DNA of 64,000 nucleotides from Camarhynchus parvulus (taxonomy: Eukaryota > Chordata > Aves > Passeriformes > Thraupidae). The position numbers were made by a program, and so were the translations under genes. Where the stretch lies: contig NC_044581.1 of assembly GCF_901933205.1 (NCBI RefSeq), positions 14,225,501 through 14,289,500 of the forward strand, read 5' to 3'. Position 1 is the stretch's first letter; every line of letters begins with the position of its first letter. This document shows, piece by piece, positions 12,639-25,600 of this stretch. The notes beneath the pieces are model-generated. The model saw nothing but the letters and a program-made list of their open reading frames with translations. It did not search any database and was not told the origin of the DNA.

Positions 12639-15366
12639 GGGTGCTACATGAGAGCTCAATGCCTGTGACAGAAGTGATGCAAGGTTCAAAAATAACCTCA
12701 GAGAGGGGCAGTAACACACAAACACCCAGCTCCTGAGGGCACAGCAGGGTCACAGCCCCCTCACTGCACCCACTGCAGGAGAACATCGCCCCAACTTTAG
12801 TGTCTGCCTGGCCTCAGAGTTAGCTTTCCTCCAGAACAGGACAACCACAAACCAGAAGGATCTGGGCAGCTCTGTGGTCAGGGTGTGCCACACAGCTAAA
12901 GCTGGTGGGGTCCTGAGCGGTGACTTGCTCACTGCCCCAAGCCTGCATGGCACACACAGCTCTGTGGTGACTACCAGCTCTGCTGAAGATTACCAGCTCT
13001 GGGTGATACCAGCTCTCCCAGTGATAACCAGTGTGCTGTTACATACAAATCTGTCCTTTCCTACAGCTTCTCTGTACACTTGGCAGAGCATCCATCCTTG
13101 TGCTTGCTGTAGTCCCAAGTAACCTCTGTTCTTCCTGTAGTGGGATCCACCCCTGCAGCACTCCTCATTTCACACTCTTGTAACTCAGAAATCCTTTAAA
13201 CCCCAGCAACACAGAGTGACTCGAGCTACCTGCTAACTAGGGCTCTGTACTTACTGAGCTGTGGCAAAGCCAAGGAGCCCCTGGCAGCTGTCTGCAAGAG
13301 TGCTTTGGGTCAGGTACAAGCCTGTGATTAGTTAACTCTGTTTAGAGTTAAAATTAAACATTTTCTCTCTCCCATTTTCATACACTGTTCTGTTTTTAAC
13401 AAATACAAGGTGCTTAATAATCTCTACCATTGGCAGGATGAAAGCTCTCCCCCTCCCATCCTTGCCATTTTGTCCCACTGCAAAATGTATAAATTAATCC
13501 CATGCTAAAATTAACATATATTGCTGAGGCAAATGAATTGGCATCTCCGTGTGTATCTATTAGCTTCCAGCATTTCCTGAGAGGGCTTTCATTTAATTAC
13601 CAGCCTGACAGCCTAACTCACTCCCGAACTGCAGCCACATTTATTACTTTTATCTCCTTGGACACCTGCCTCTCTCTGTGGTTTATCAGATTTCTGCTGA
13701 AGAGAGGGACAGAATGTTTTCTATTGCACCAGGTTATTGTTTCTTTAAAAGGCACTTACTAGAGCACTGACCTCAGACAGGGGGTTGTTCGGTTAGCTTC
13801 GGATGGGCTTTTTCCTTTTTCAATTATCAAAGGACTGCTGCAGCGTTAACCCCCTCACTGCCCCACCACACTCCAGCAGTCCTGAAGAAATGGGATTACA
13901 GACAGGGAGCTGAAAGCCTCTGTGCAAGGAGCTGACCACTGCTCATATGGACCCTGCCTGCAGTGGGAGTCCAAGCCCTCAGATGCTGTGACTGCTTTTC
14001 ACACTCCCATGGATGAAAACTTCAAGAGTCCTGAGCACAGCTCAGTGGCCTCCACTGCAGTCCAGTGAGCGGGGTTAAGCTGAATTTCCCTTGATGGTTT
14101 GGGTCACCCATTATACAGTCACTGATGCCTCTATAATTGGTTGATAAAACACCAGGGTAGATCACCAGGAACATTATAAAAGTAATGCTGCCTCCATGCA
14201 TTACCAACATGGTCCCAGAGGTGTTATGGGTTAGCAGCATCCTGTGTGAGTGCACCACTCCCTATCAGCTGGGAATCGTAGCTCTCCCCTCAGACTGCCT
14301 CATGAACTGCTAGTTCAGGTGCTGCCTGTGCCAACGGGGCTCATTCAGCCCAGTTTCAACAGACAAATAGCTCCCACTTGTTTTCCTCTGGGTGACTCCA
14401 CCTGAGACACACAGGTCCCCTGGGCAGGGCTCTCGTGAGCTGGCATGCTGTGACAGGCACATTCAAACCAGCGGGACCTGAAGCTGAGTGCTGCAGAGGA
14501 GCCCTTCAGTGTGTATTCAGCAGCTGCATCCCTTGGAGGTGCACAAGCAGACTTGCTGTGTTAAAAGGAATGGCTCACTCCTGACAGCCTCAGCACGCTG
14601 CTTCCAAAGAGCCTGGCAGGAACAGGGCTTTGCTGAGAGTGATGCTTTTGAGAAGGATGCCTCATTATAGAGGAAAAGCGAGAAATTCGTGTCTGCTCAC
14701 TTAATGAACCTTCTCAGCCTCCCTGGGGTTTCTCAGCAGTTGTAACTCCAGGCACGGTGGCTGTTTGGCAGGGAGCAGCTGCTGGCTGGGAGCTGGGCAG
14801 GAGGAGGCCGTGCTGTGGACACTGCCCAGTGTGGCTGGAGCCTCCTGCTCCCCTGTGGGTCACAGTGTCACAGACAGTGCCCATGGCCCCAGCCACATCC
14901 CCCTGGGCTGCAGGGTGCCCTCCCCTGCCCCTGGCCCGAGCACCTGCTGGCAAACACAGCAAAAGATGCTTCAGGGAAACACAAATCATTTTCACCTTTT
15001 ATCTTCAACACACCTGGATTATTTTCAAATTGTAATGAATTATGTTAATTTTATGCAGTTTCACCAAAACCAAATGAAATACATTAAACTAGTGAAACTG
15101 CTATAACTTCAATGACTATTATTACTTTCTAATTTATTATTGTTAATACTCATTTCTGCATCACAGCTCCCTATCACACATGACCCAATGTTAATTAAGT
15201 TTAAAAATAGAATATTCAACAAGTTCTAAATGAGACTCAAAGCATAACAAAAGTAATGACTGTGAGACACTGTCATGGAATGATACATGAATGCTGACTG
15301 CTGGTATTAATTAGTAAATACAAGCTGTTCAGGAGCAGAAGTGGTGCCTGTCATGCTGATGTGTGT

Positions 15367-15386
15367 TTGGATCATACATGATCCAA
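15367..15386. repeat. Perfect 20-bp inverted repeat
   Basis: ttggatcatacatgatccaa has two 9-base arms that are exact reverse complements around a 2-base centre. It could be a dimer-binding site or chance; nothing nearby decides. Confidence 0.8.
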
Positions 15387-15841
15387 GCACTCAGGGAAAG
15401 CAAACATCAGCTGCCAAAGCCTCAGCTTTCCTGACTGCTTGCTACTGTTTTGGGAAGCAAGTGCTGCTATTTTAGCACTGCTCTGAGTGCCAAGCCTGGG
15501 TTCTTGTAGTTTGCAGTAGTTATCTCCAGGTATTCTAGGATTGCCCATATTTTAAATATTTTAAGATGGTTATAGCTTCTTATTTTGATATAAGAATTTA
15601 TTGGTGTTCAAAAAGTGGGCTCCTTAATTTGTAGTGAAATTGAATTCCTTCACAATCCTCTTTTCACTGACACTGTGATGCAGAAAAGGCTGCTATGTGG
15701 AGGAACTGGAGTTGTGCATGCTAAACCAAGCTGCAAAGGGGCATATTTCTTCCATAAGAGGACACAATTTCTAAACTTTTATAATTTATTTTTTACTCTA
15801 AGACAGTGAGCTGAATTCCAACAGCACTGTACAGTCTCGGG

Positions 15842-15855
15842 CTGCCCTCTAGTGT
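15842..15855 (-). promoter_or_regulatory. CTCF-like core motif (minus orientation)
   Basis: The plus strand reads CTGCCCTCTAGTGT. Its reverse complement, ACACTAGAGGGCAG, fits the CTCF core CCASYAGRKGGCRS except for the first base. Occupancy cannot be judged from sequence. Confidence 0.3.
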
Positions 15856-18800
15856 GAGCAGCTGTGGACACACGGCACAGCCTGCCAAAAACCTGCCTTG
15901 TTTTACTTTGATTTTTTAAAACCCAGCAATTAAACCATTGGGGTTCTCTGAAAACATTTTTGGGTTATTATTTGCTTCTGATGTCTCTGCCACTGAGACC
16001 TATTTGGACTGTGCTTCCCAGCGCTTTCTTGTTCCTGTCAGGCACAGACAAGCCAGCCTTTTGTCTGTGCCCTGGAGCAGCAGCTGCAGTTTGAGATGAG
16101 AAGGAGCCAGGACTGCAAGGAAATAATGGCCCTTCAACTGGGAAGGACAGATTGTCAGCTTGGGGCAGGGGCAGGACACGATGACAAGCCTTGAGTTAAG
16201 GGCAAGCTGATAAAGCAGAAAAATTAATGGAAAACTATATGGAAAAGACACATTTGAGGGATACGTGGTACTTCAGAAGATGCTGCTCATCACTCAAACA
16301 CAGCAATCTAAAATCAGTCAACCAAGCCCCTAATGCAAGAGTTTGGGCTTAGACACAAATATTGCAAACCTTCCTCTGGCATACCTCCACTGACACAAGA
16401 TGAAGATTCAGGTTACCCATGTCAGTAACTCCATGTTCCCACCAGGCTGGATGGCAGATTTCACCCTGCCCACCCACCCACCACCCCAGACATGACCCTT
16501 TCCTAGATGGGTTTTTCCAGGGAACACGGAGTGCTGACCCCCTGGCAAGGTCCTGGCTGCACAGCCAGTGCTGGGGAGATCAGCTGTGTTGGGCATGGTC
16601 AGCCACTGGCCCTAAAACTGCTCCCCCAGCCCAAGGGGACGTCAGGAGTAGGATGCCAAGGCTGGCTGCAGGCAGGAGCTGTGGGATGGTGTCAGGGCTG
16701 ACACAGACTGGATGGATGCTGCTTCAGCACAGCCATGGGAAGGGGGTGGGAATTGTATTATCTGGATAGAGGAAATCAGATCAGAGGGCTTTAAATGGAA
16801 ATTATTTTCACCAGTACAGATGTCCCCAGGGACCAAATTCAGCTGCTAATACAATTTGGCCAAGAGGAATAAACTATATTGATCTTGAGAGCTCAAATGC
16901 TTGCTGAGACAGTCCTTCTAGAGAATTACAGTATTTATTTCCTGCATGACTGTCAGCAAAAGTATAACAGTGGTTATAGCCCAGCGACTTTTTGCACACA
17001 CCAGTTAACTTCATGCTCATCTCTCGTTTCAGGCTTCAGTTCATAATTACTCTTTCTTTTTAATCCCTGATCTGCTATTCTTGTGTCACACAAACATCTT
17101 TAATTATACTGTCTTTGGTCACTTCACATCTCAAGTTTTAGCTTTCTGTGACTGTCACAATAAAGCTCATTGTGTAACTGCTCCACAGGCACCCAGCTCT
17201 CCCAGGACACTGCTGTTCCCCAGGCTGGCCTGCACACGGGTCCGTGCCCATCCCTGCAGTTCAGCAGCCCCAAGAGATACAGCAATATCCTCCCCTAGAG
17301 CAGATTGTGTCCATGAAAGGGGTTTGCATAGCTGTCAGTGGGGTGTTACTATCTCTGGAGAGCAATAAATAAAGCCATATAGATTTAATTGCATAAGAAA
17401 CACCAATGTTGGCACCAATAACATGGCATTAATAATATATATCATGGAACTTTATCACTACAAACCGATTCCAAGGGGATTTACTTGAAGTAAGAAGCTT
17501 CAGAATTCTAAGACCCTAAGACAGGGTGCTGCACATCCCGAAATATGCATTATAGTTATTTGCTGGCATATTTCCACATCACTTTACATTCACATCTTAC
17601 CCATCTTTCCTCATTTCTCTGAGCCTTCTTTTTCTTATCTACAAACTGCCTTTGCCTATTCTGTGGTTTCTCAGTGTCTTCACCTATTCTTTTTCATGTT
17701 TATTTGATGTGTCTTGACTCCTGACGCAGAGACTTCTTGCTGGGACACACACTAATGCTCTGAGCTCACTCCCTCAGACATTATATCTGAAGATAAATTG
17801 GGAAATGAAGATGTAGAGCTGTTGGAAGAGGCTGGTTTCCCCAGGCACCAGTTTAGCCTGGATCATTGGATTTACAACACCAGTACCGCCAACACTGATT
17901 TGACTATTAATCCCTGAAGGGCCCTAAGAATTGCAGCATAAATCCAGTGAAGGAGCACTCATATGGCCCTAAAGACCCATAGTGCTTATCCTGGTACTCC
18001 ATTCATGAAAATTGATCTTCTCATAGTAGCAATGACAACTCAAGGAGTCCATGCTTTGTAAAATCAAGAGATCCACTTGCTGTGGTAACATATTTAGCAG
18101 CCAGGAGGTCTGTGATACAAACCAGCTGCTGTTCATGCTTAATACTCTGCAGATACCAGCCCTTTCTCCTTTACACACAACCAGAGAGACCTACTATTTC
18201 ATTCCCTGTTAGGCATCACTTTAGTACCTCTGTGCCCCACAGCAGCACTCCACAAAATCATGTTTCCTATACCCTGCCCCTGTAACTCCCTCCCCAAATA
18301 TCCTTTACCAAGCAGTGCTTCATTATCTGCTAAGCAAATATTGCCATGTGACAAGAATATAAATCTTTTCTGTATTTGGAGAAGAATAATGCCTGAGCAG
18401 AAGACTGCAGCAGTTGGGACTGGGTTGGCAGGAAAAGGAATTGGCCACGCTGGTTTCAAGACACGTCTGTTTTGTAAGTGAGCAGGACTTTGTCCTGTCC
18501 CAGAAGGAACGAGGCCCTGATGTGTCAGAGCATGCAAATCTCACAGCGAGTGGCATCTTCCTATGTCTTGACCTTGATTGCTAGAAACAGGAGGGCTGAT
18601 TTTAACCCAAGGTCTCATGTTGCTGGGTGTGCAGCTCCAGGACAGACTGACACACTGCTAACCACGGGGAGCAGAGCCAGGCACTCCCTGCAGCGGCAGC
18701 CAGGGCTGGAGAGGCCATGTAGGACAGGATGGGACCAGGAAAAAACTTCTCTCCTACCAGGGGAGGTGGGAATGGAGGAACTGTAGTAGGGGCAGAGAGG

Positions 18801-19269
18801 ACCTGTGCCTGCCATGGCCCTGGAGCCTGGGCAGTGGCTGGCTCCAGCCCCACACTGGTAAATCTCGGGGAGAGGGAGATCTCCAGAGCAAATGGGGCAA
18901 CAGAAGTGGGAGGTGAGGAGACTGCAGGACGGAAATGTGGAAATGTGTATCCCAGCATCGGTGGTGGGAGTGACTGCAGGATGAGGGGGAAGTGAAGACT
19001 GGCACGGCCAGGCTGCCATGCCGAGTGTCAGACCCTGCTGTTCCTGCGGGAAGGACACGGCCATGTCAGCGCTCCAACACTGCCGTGCACCTCGCCGGTC
19101 CATGACCATACCCACATGCTGGATGATCACAGAAAATGAGGTGGCCTGCCTAACAGAAGGTATGATTGGCAGGGCTTTAAAAAAAACCTCCCCCATGACA
19201 TTGAATGAAATCTCTGTTGCTCGGTGTCCCCCGGTTCAGAGAATTTATTAGTACAAGAGTAGTAAATAG

Positions 19270-19960
19270 CGGTAAACAGCCAATCAAACAGCAGCTCCCC
19301 TCACGGCAGCCCGCCGGCTCCCGCGGGCGGCACCGCCGCCTGGCGGCCGGGTCGGGAGCGCCGCTGTGCGCATGCGCGCCCGAACCGTCATCGGCCCGCG
19401 CCGGCTGCGCCGCGACACCATGGAGGGTGAGGGGACCGGGGAGAGAGGGGAGACAGAGGGACGGGGGAGAGGGATGAGCGGTGGAGGGCGAGGGATGGAG
19501 GGCGAGGGATGGAGGGTGAGGGATGGGGGACGGGCGCCGGTGGGCGATGGAGGATGAGGGATGCGGGGCCGGGGATCAGTGAGCGCTCGCCCCCGCCGAC
19601 CCCCGCGCCGCCGTGCCTTGCAGGGCAGCTGTACCGCCGGCTGGCGCCCGAGGAGAGCGGGGAGCTGCGCCTGCAGGTACCGAGCACGCCGTGCCGGGGT
19701 TAGCGGGCCATTCCCACTCCTGCACGGCCTCTTAAACCCCGTTAGACACCGACGGGCCGGGGGTGGGTTGGATCCCCGGGTTCCCCTATGTATCCCGCTC
19801 GGAACTCGCTGTTTCAAACGAAATGCAAAACAAAGATTTTTCCTCCAAAACGCGACAGCGGGCCGCGGTGTGCCCGCGCTCGGCACTGCCCGCAGAGCCT
19901 TCGGCGGGGGGAACATCTCCCTCCACTGGCACTGACGGGAAGATCTCCCATTCCCACGGA
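19270..19960 (+). promoter_or_regulatory. POP4: POP4 CpG-island promoter
   Basis: A sharp rise in G+C and CpG covers the first two POP4 exons and the start of intron 2, against a CpG-poor background. Motifs upstream of the start codon are a CCAAT box at 19280-19284 (GCCAATC) and a perfect NRF1 palindrome, TGCGCATGCGC, at 19367-19377. No TATA box is placed suitably. This is the usual arrangement for a constitutively expressed RNA-processing gene. The transcription start is probably between about 19,330 and 19,400, which is inference. Confidence 0.8.
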
Positions 19961-22271
19961 GATTTTGCCGACTTGATGAAATCACCGGTCAGCAGCAAGT
20001 TCTAACTTAATTAACACGTACTATTTTAGAGCATCCTTTCACGTGTCTTTAGCCCCAGGACTCAGAAAAAGCCAAGACCTTTGTGCATGCCTTCCTGAAG
20101 CGCAGCATGCCCAAAATGAAAGATGAGGCTATCCAGGACATGCTGACTCGGAAAGCTGTTGTTCTGGAGCATTATCACAAAAAACAGACCAAGCAGAAGA
20201 GGAAGAAGACAAAAGGTTTTACTGCCAAGCAGAGGCGAGAGCTGCGTCTGTTTGAAATTGAACCTGAGCAGCAAAGGTAAGGCTTTAAATGTCTTTGTGT
20301 AGTAAAGAGGAACTGCATCAAAAGTCTGTAAAAGCAGCAGCACGTGCACGTGGATAGGAACCCTCCAGTGTGTAAAGTCAGTCTGAAACACTACTTGTGG
20401 CATTTCAGCATGAGAAGAGTTCTTTTGTGTGCATAGGTGAAAGATTCATTTCTGTTGAGCTCGTTTTGTGTACCTAAATATGACAAGAAATCAAACCCAG
20501 ACACAATCCCCTCTGGTTTCAGTTTGTTAAGTTGGACTGTCTGTGACCAGACAGTCAAAATTCTGCATAATATTCCTTGAATTTATCCTGCTGAATGAAG
20601 CCCCTGCTTTGCTAACAGAGTAAGCAGGGAGATAAAAGAGTGGGGAAAAAAAGGAAAAATCTCTTCAGTCTTAGCCTGATGCTCTAGAACACTTCACTGT
20701 TTTGGGTTGGAAGAGAAGAGCTTTGTGCTTGTTTTATAAAGTAAACCAGCTGTTTGGAGTGGGTCACCTTGCAGGGTAACTTAAGGTGGCATAACTTAAA
20801 AATATCAGTCTTAACTCTGTGTAAATACAGACTACTTCAGTAATCAACCAATGGACTTCTTTATAACTAGATTTTGTATAATATTTTATCTTTTTTTACT
20901 GCAGATATGCCATCTTCCTCCCACTCCACGAGCTCTGGAAACAGTACATAAGAGACCTGTGCCATGGACTCAAACCCGATGCGTACGTGGGCATATTTTA
21001 AATTTAGTCTGGGTTAATACAGTAGATACTTCCAGTTTTGTTGAGTTACTGCTTGAAACACTGTACCTAACTAATTAACATATTGGTACTACTTCACAGA
21101 ATCACAGAATCATCGTGATTATAATAGTCATGGTCACATTTTGTAGATCTGGCAGTTCATTTGATTTTTTTCCCTAGTCTTTGATCCTGTTCTCTTCTTC
21201 AAGGCAACCCCATATGATTCAGAGCAAGCTGCTCAAAGCTGATCTCCATGGAGCCATAGTTACAGGTATTTGGTTTGTTTGCTTGTGGAGCATCATCTGA
21301 AATTCAGGAGATGATCCTGTCGTTCAGGTGCTTATTTTTAAATTTCTTTTCAGTATGATTAACTGTAGAATCACATAGTTGAGATGGTATTTCTCTCCTT
21401 AAAAATTCTAATTACTTTACAACTACTCTTGAAAATCGTGTTGTTGGTTGCAAAGGTTAACTGCACGTTTTACCAGTGATTACTGTAACTACATTATTTC
21501 AGAATATTTAAATGTTTATGTTTGAAAATGTTTAAAATCACCAGCCAACAGGAGAAGAGCAAGTAAAGGGCATCTGAAGTGTTCTAATACCTACTTCTGT
21601 TCTTTCAGTTACAAAATCAAAGTGCCCCTCTTATGTTGGGATAACAGGAATCATTCTACAGGAATTTAAACACATCTTCAAAATTATCACTAAAGAGGAC
21701 AAATTAAAAGGTATACAAGGCATTATTTTTCAGTTCTTTTCACAACAGGAATGATAAAAAAATTCTTAAGCACACTCTTCATTTTGTGCCTCTGAGTACA
21801 TTGGTCTATATCAGTGCTTTGGCTCTTTGCACGGAGTGGCAGAAGTCACCACCCAACACCCAGTATCTTAACCAAAACACATCTCATTAGAGATGAGCAA
21901 TTTTTAAAAAGTGCAACACTGAACTGTATGCTCCTGCACAAGGACTAACTTTGGTAATTCCAGTTAAATGTGGAGGCTTGGGTTATTTTCCTTCTCTTGA
22001 GAAAGTATAAAAACCTTGAAATGTGCCAAGGCTCAAATCTCCAGGTGAATAACATCCCCTGGTATGTCAGGATATTTCTGTAACAGGGACTTACACTAGC
22101 ACACTCTGTTCAGTTTGTTCCTTTTGCATTTCAGTTGTTCCCAAACTTAACAACGTGTTCAGCCTGGAGCTTGATGGGTTCATTTCCTACATCTACGGCA
22201 GCAAGTTCCTGCTCAGAGCAAGTGAGAGATCTGCAAAAAAATTCAAGTTGAAAGGAACTATTGACCTGTGA
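19420..22271 (+). CDS. POP4: POP4 / Rpp29, RNase P and RNase MRP protein subunit
   Basis: Coding exons are 19420-19426, 19624-19676, 20053-20276, 20905-20982, 21204-21265, 21609-21710 and 22135-22271. All junctions are GT-AG and the joined length is 663 nt, giving 220 residues, the human length. POP4 is a nucleolar protein subunit shared by RNase P (tRNA 5' processing) and RNase MRP (pre-rRNA cleavage). Residues about 62-86 are strongly basic (KKQTKQKRKKTK, then AKQRRELRLF). Residues about 96-220 form the conserved Sm-like RNase P p29 core, including PLHELWKQYIRDLC, LLKADLHGA, KCPSYVGITGI, DGFISYIYGSKF and the terminal KGTIDL, all matching human as I remember it. The N-terminal 30 residues diverge. 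The start at 19420 has a strong context (ACACCATGG) and the first coding exon holds only 7 bases. An in-frame ATG also exists at 19372. Confidence 0.95.
19427..19623 (+). other. POP4: POP4 intron 1 with G-rich 14-bp tandem repeat
   Basis: This 197-base intron is extremely G-rich on the transcribed-sense strand. Three 14-base copies, gagggcgagggatg (19484-19497, 19498-19511) and gagggtgagggatg (19512-19525), lie inside a longer run of GGG tracts from about 19,431 to 19,580. Such spacing is compatible with G-quadruplexes and R-loops just after the first exon. Confidence 0.85.
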
Positions 22272-22615
22272 TTTCATGGAAACTCAGGAGCATTCGCAGA
22301 AATGTCTTTGAAACTGTTTTCCTGCAGCTCAAAGAGCAGGGTCTCTGGCAGATGGAAGAAGCAACAGCCATGTGAAATATTTATAAAGCATTCCTTCTTA
22401 CTGAAGAATGAGCAATATCTGCTGTCTTCAAGCAGTCTCAGCAACTGTTGAAATTGGTTGTGTCTGGTTTTTTAATTTGTATATAATAGTCTTTCTTGTA
22501 TTAAAACTATATGATTCATATTAACTACCTGACTTCTGTTTCAGTTTATAAGTGTAAATTTTACAGTGACAATTATATCTTGTAATTTTATAATAAATAT
22601 TATTGTTGCCTTCTG
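22272..22615 (+). other. POP4: POP4 3'UTR
   Basis: About 340 bases of non-coding sequence lie between the stop codon and the poly(A) signal. It is AT-rich near its end. The extent is inferred from the signal at 22592. Confidence 0.7.
22592..22597 (+). terminator. POP4: POP4 poly(A) signal
   Basis: AATAAA is followed by a T/G-rich stretch (ttattgttgccttctgta) that can act as the downstream element. It is the first canonical hexamer after the stop codon. Confidence 0.75.
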
Positions 22616-25600
22616 TATAAATTGGGCTTTAGCTGCCTGTTACATGCTTGCAGTGAGACTGCAGGTGCTGAACACTGCTCTTTATAATCATTGTTCCTGG
22701 GCCAACATCAGCATCTTGGCCTGCTGCAGGCACATGGAAATAAATTGTTTCAGTGGCAGGTTTTACCTTGAGCATTACCTTGAGCACAGTATCCCTGGCT
22801 GGGGTTGATACTGTTACAGGTACCAGGTGTGTACAATGTTAATTTATATGTATAATTATGTGTAATTATGCAGCCCTGCAGGCTGTCTGCTGCCCAGTGC
22901 TCACTGACAGCCGCAGCTTTCAGGGTAAGTCAGGTGTCAATAAATACATTGTCATGGCACAGTGCAGGAACACAGCACAGCCTGTAATAGGGAAGCACTT
23001 GAAGCTTGGAATTCACAGGTGGAAGTGACCCCCATTCAATCTTGTATTTCAATTACCCACAGAATTGCTTTATGAATATTTAACCTCTGTCCACAGAGCT
23101 ATTGTGCTTTGTCTGTTCTCAGCCCCTTTTTTATTTTTTACTGTACACTTCATTTTTGATTGCCTGGATTACAATCCCTCTTTGACTGGGAGGTGGAAGT
23201 GACCCCTGAATTTAGATTGCGTAACATTTTTCTGTTATAAAAGTGCTTCTATGGTGGCTTTAGGTGTAATTTTCTGGAGCTTTTCATCAATTTCACTATC
23301 AAATGAAAGACTTGTACCTAGGAATTTCTTTCCCTGTCACCATTCAAGCATTTGCAGCCAACCAGGGTCATTTCTTTAAAGAGAACACAGCTGTTCTGAC
23401 ACAATCACACCCCAAAGCTGAGTAACTGGGTTGGGAGGGCAGTCAGAGCTCTCACCTGCACTGGGGGCTACACAAGGCAGGAGGGACTCAGAGCTCATCC
23501 CCACCTCCATCCCCAGTGCTACACAGCACTTACCTGGCCCCAAAGCTCCCAGTTCCTTTCCAGACCTGTTGCTGGGAGAGGTCACAGGAGAGCTGCACCT
23601 CCCTGGCACCTCAGACACAAACCACCTTCACCATCCCTGAATGGATAAACTCACAGTGTGGGCAATTCTGGGGTTCAAGTACAGATCCTTTGGAATCAGG
23701 AAATGGAAACAGTTGGTCTAGAAATAAAAACTCTTTGTTGCAATTCAAGTATTGCCCTTGAGATGGGGAAAACAGTGTTCTTGCCAGGAACAGATATTTC
23801 ACATGAGGAAATAGTCATTTCACACCCATGAGAACTTTTATCTGTGAAGTAAGAACAGAATGTGTTAAAGTTTTGAGACATAAGTTATTCTACTTTCCAC
23901 CCTTTACTCCTCTCAACGTTCTAAAATTAAAACTCTTGGTTTCCTGTAAGAGGTCAGAAGAAAAAACAAACAAAGCTGCAGAAGCCATAAATCATAGCAG
24001 AAACTTTCCTTTCATGACAATGACCTAGTTTTAATTCTGCTCATAGCCTTCAGTGTAACATCTAATTAAGACATCTGTTAAATGCCCATAATATTAAATT
24101 AATAGGTGGAAGCTAATAGAACTTTATTGGCATAGTCCAGTTAATTAACATTAAGGGCCTTTAATGGAAGGCTGAAAGAGACATTAATGGGGATGCCACA
24201 CAAATTGGAATTAGGCACAATCATGTCTCATTGTGCTGTGAAGGACAGAGCATGTTCTACCATATGGACACATAGATGAACACGATACAGCTTCCCATAG
24301 CTACTGGCACTTGCATTTTTTAAGCTATTTCAGCAAGCACAAAAACAAACACTGCCTGGCAGTGCCTTGGTAACAGCAAGGCTTTCAGTATTTACAGTGA
24401 AGAGTGCCCAGGAGATGTCAAAGGGCTCCCCAGAGTGGCACAGAGAGGTGACAAATGCAGAATAACAAGAGCTGAACAGCCCAGGCATGCAGGATCCTTT
24501 CCTGCAGCTGGTAAATCAGCTGAGGCCTTTTTGCAAAGCCTCCAGGTGCTCCAAACATCCATGACTCACAGCACTGAACCACCCCAGAGCTGGGATCACT
24601 GCCCACCCCCAGCAAATCATCCCAATCCCACCTGGCACAGGCTCTGTGTTCACTTTTCCTAGAACACATTAAATTCCCCAGTGCTTGTCAAGGAACTTCC
24701 TCAGAACCTGGGAGAGGTGACAATGACAGCTCACCAGCCCTCCCCTGCTCATTCACAGACATTCCCTGTCTCTTCATTAGCTGAGACAGTAAATACTTAA
24801 TGGATTTAATACTGGAAAATTGGAGAACTAATCACAGCTGCCTCTAATATGCTTTGTCCTTCATATGTTCAACTCCGGATTGCACTCAACAGAGACTTTT
24901 TGGTGATGATTTTTACACCTAAACTCTCACTAACTAGGGAATAATGAACAGCAGTGAGCAATGTCTCACTACCTTACACATATTTCTGCTCCCCTATTAC
25001 TGTGTCTGTATATTTATAACTAATATGAACTAAAAGAATTGTAAGCAATTCAGTTACTGAATTTTGAACACATAAGCAAGAATAGAAAAACAAAGAATCC
25101 TGTAATTTCTGCTTGAAACCTCAAAATAATACATTGTAGGAAATGTTTTAAACTGAAACCAATTCATATCCAAGAAAACACATGGAAAATCCTCTTTGAG
25201 AGGGATTTCATCTAAAAATTGGGTTAGATGGCAATACAGTGGAAACCCAAAAAAACCATCCATGACTGACAAACTCATATTAAATCACTGAAATAACAGT
25301 AGCAAGTGGTTGGTCTTAACTCTATATAGTCAATTCATCCAGTGTTTTACAGAAGTGTAAGAGACAGCACAAAATTCTGACCCAGACCATGCTTTCAGGA
25401 AACAGCAGCAGTATTTTCTCAAAACCAGGGTGGCCCTGATTTTGGGCAATCCCTCAGCCCCTCACCAGAACAGTTCCATGTGCCCACTCCCATAACAAAT
25501 GCTCACCTTCCTTCCTGCTGTTGGACAGCCCAAAATCTGATCAAGCCTGTCGTGCTGCAGCATTCACCAGCCCATGGTCCCACAGACCAAATCCAATTAT

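Larger units (their letters stand above)
12639..19260. other. Intergenic DNA upstream of POP4
   Basis: No gene is recognised. AT-rich segments (for example 13,450-13,760 and 15,000-15,330) alternate with ordinary unique sequence. The stretch 12,960-13,035 holds degenerate ccagctct repeats. The inverted repeat and CTCF-like motif in this interval are listed separately. Confidence 0.6.

Noticed and set aside
18615..19196. 193-codon ATG-started open frame, divergent from POP4
   Set aside because: No recognisable domain, Cys/Ser/Pro-rich composition typical of chance frames in moderately GC-rich DNA, and no splice or poly(A) structure. A divergent promoter transcript remains possible but a protein is not supported.
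19284..19985. 233-codon minus-strand open frame across the POP4 CpG island
   Set aside because: It is antisense to POP4 exons 1-2, Arg/Pro-rich, and explained by scarcity of stop codons in the CpG island.
21094..21113. CR1 LINE remnant in POP4 intron 4
   Set aside because: The words cacagaatcacagaatcat look like the terminal repeat of avian CR1, but the sequence after it does not continue as CR1 body, so only about 20 bases support it.
23017..23206. 16-base direct repeat (aggtggaagtgacccc), 174 bases apart
   Set aside because: Could be target duplication of an insertion, but the sequence between the copies shows no element features.
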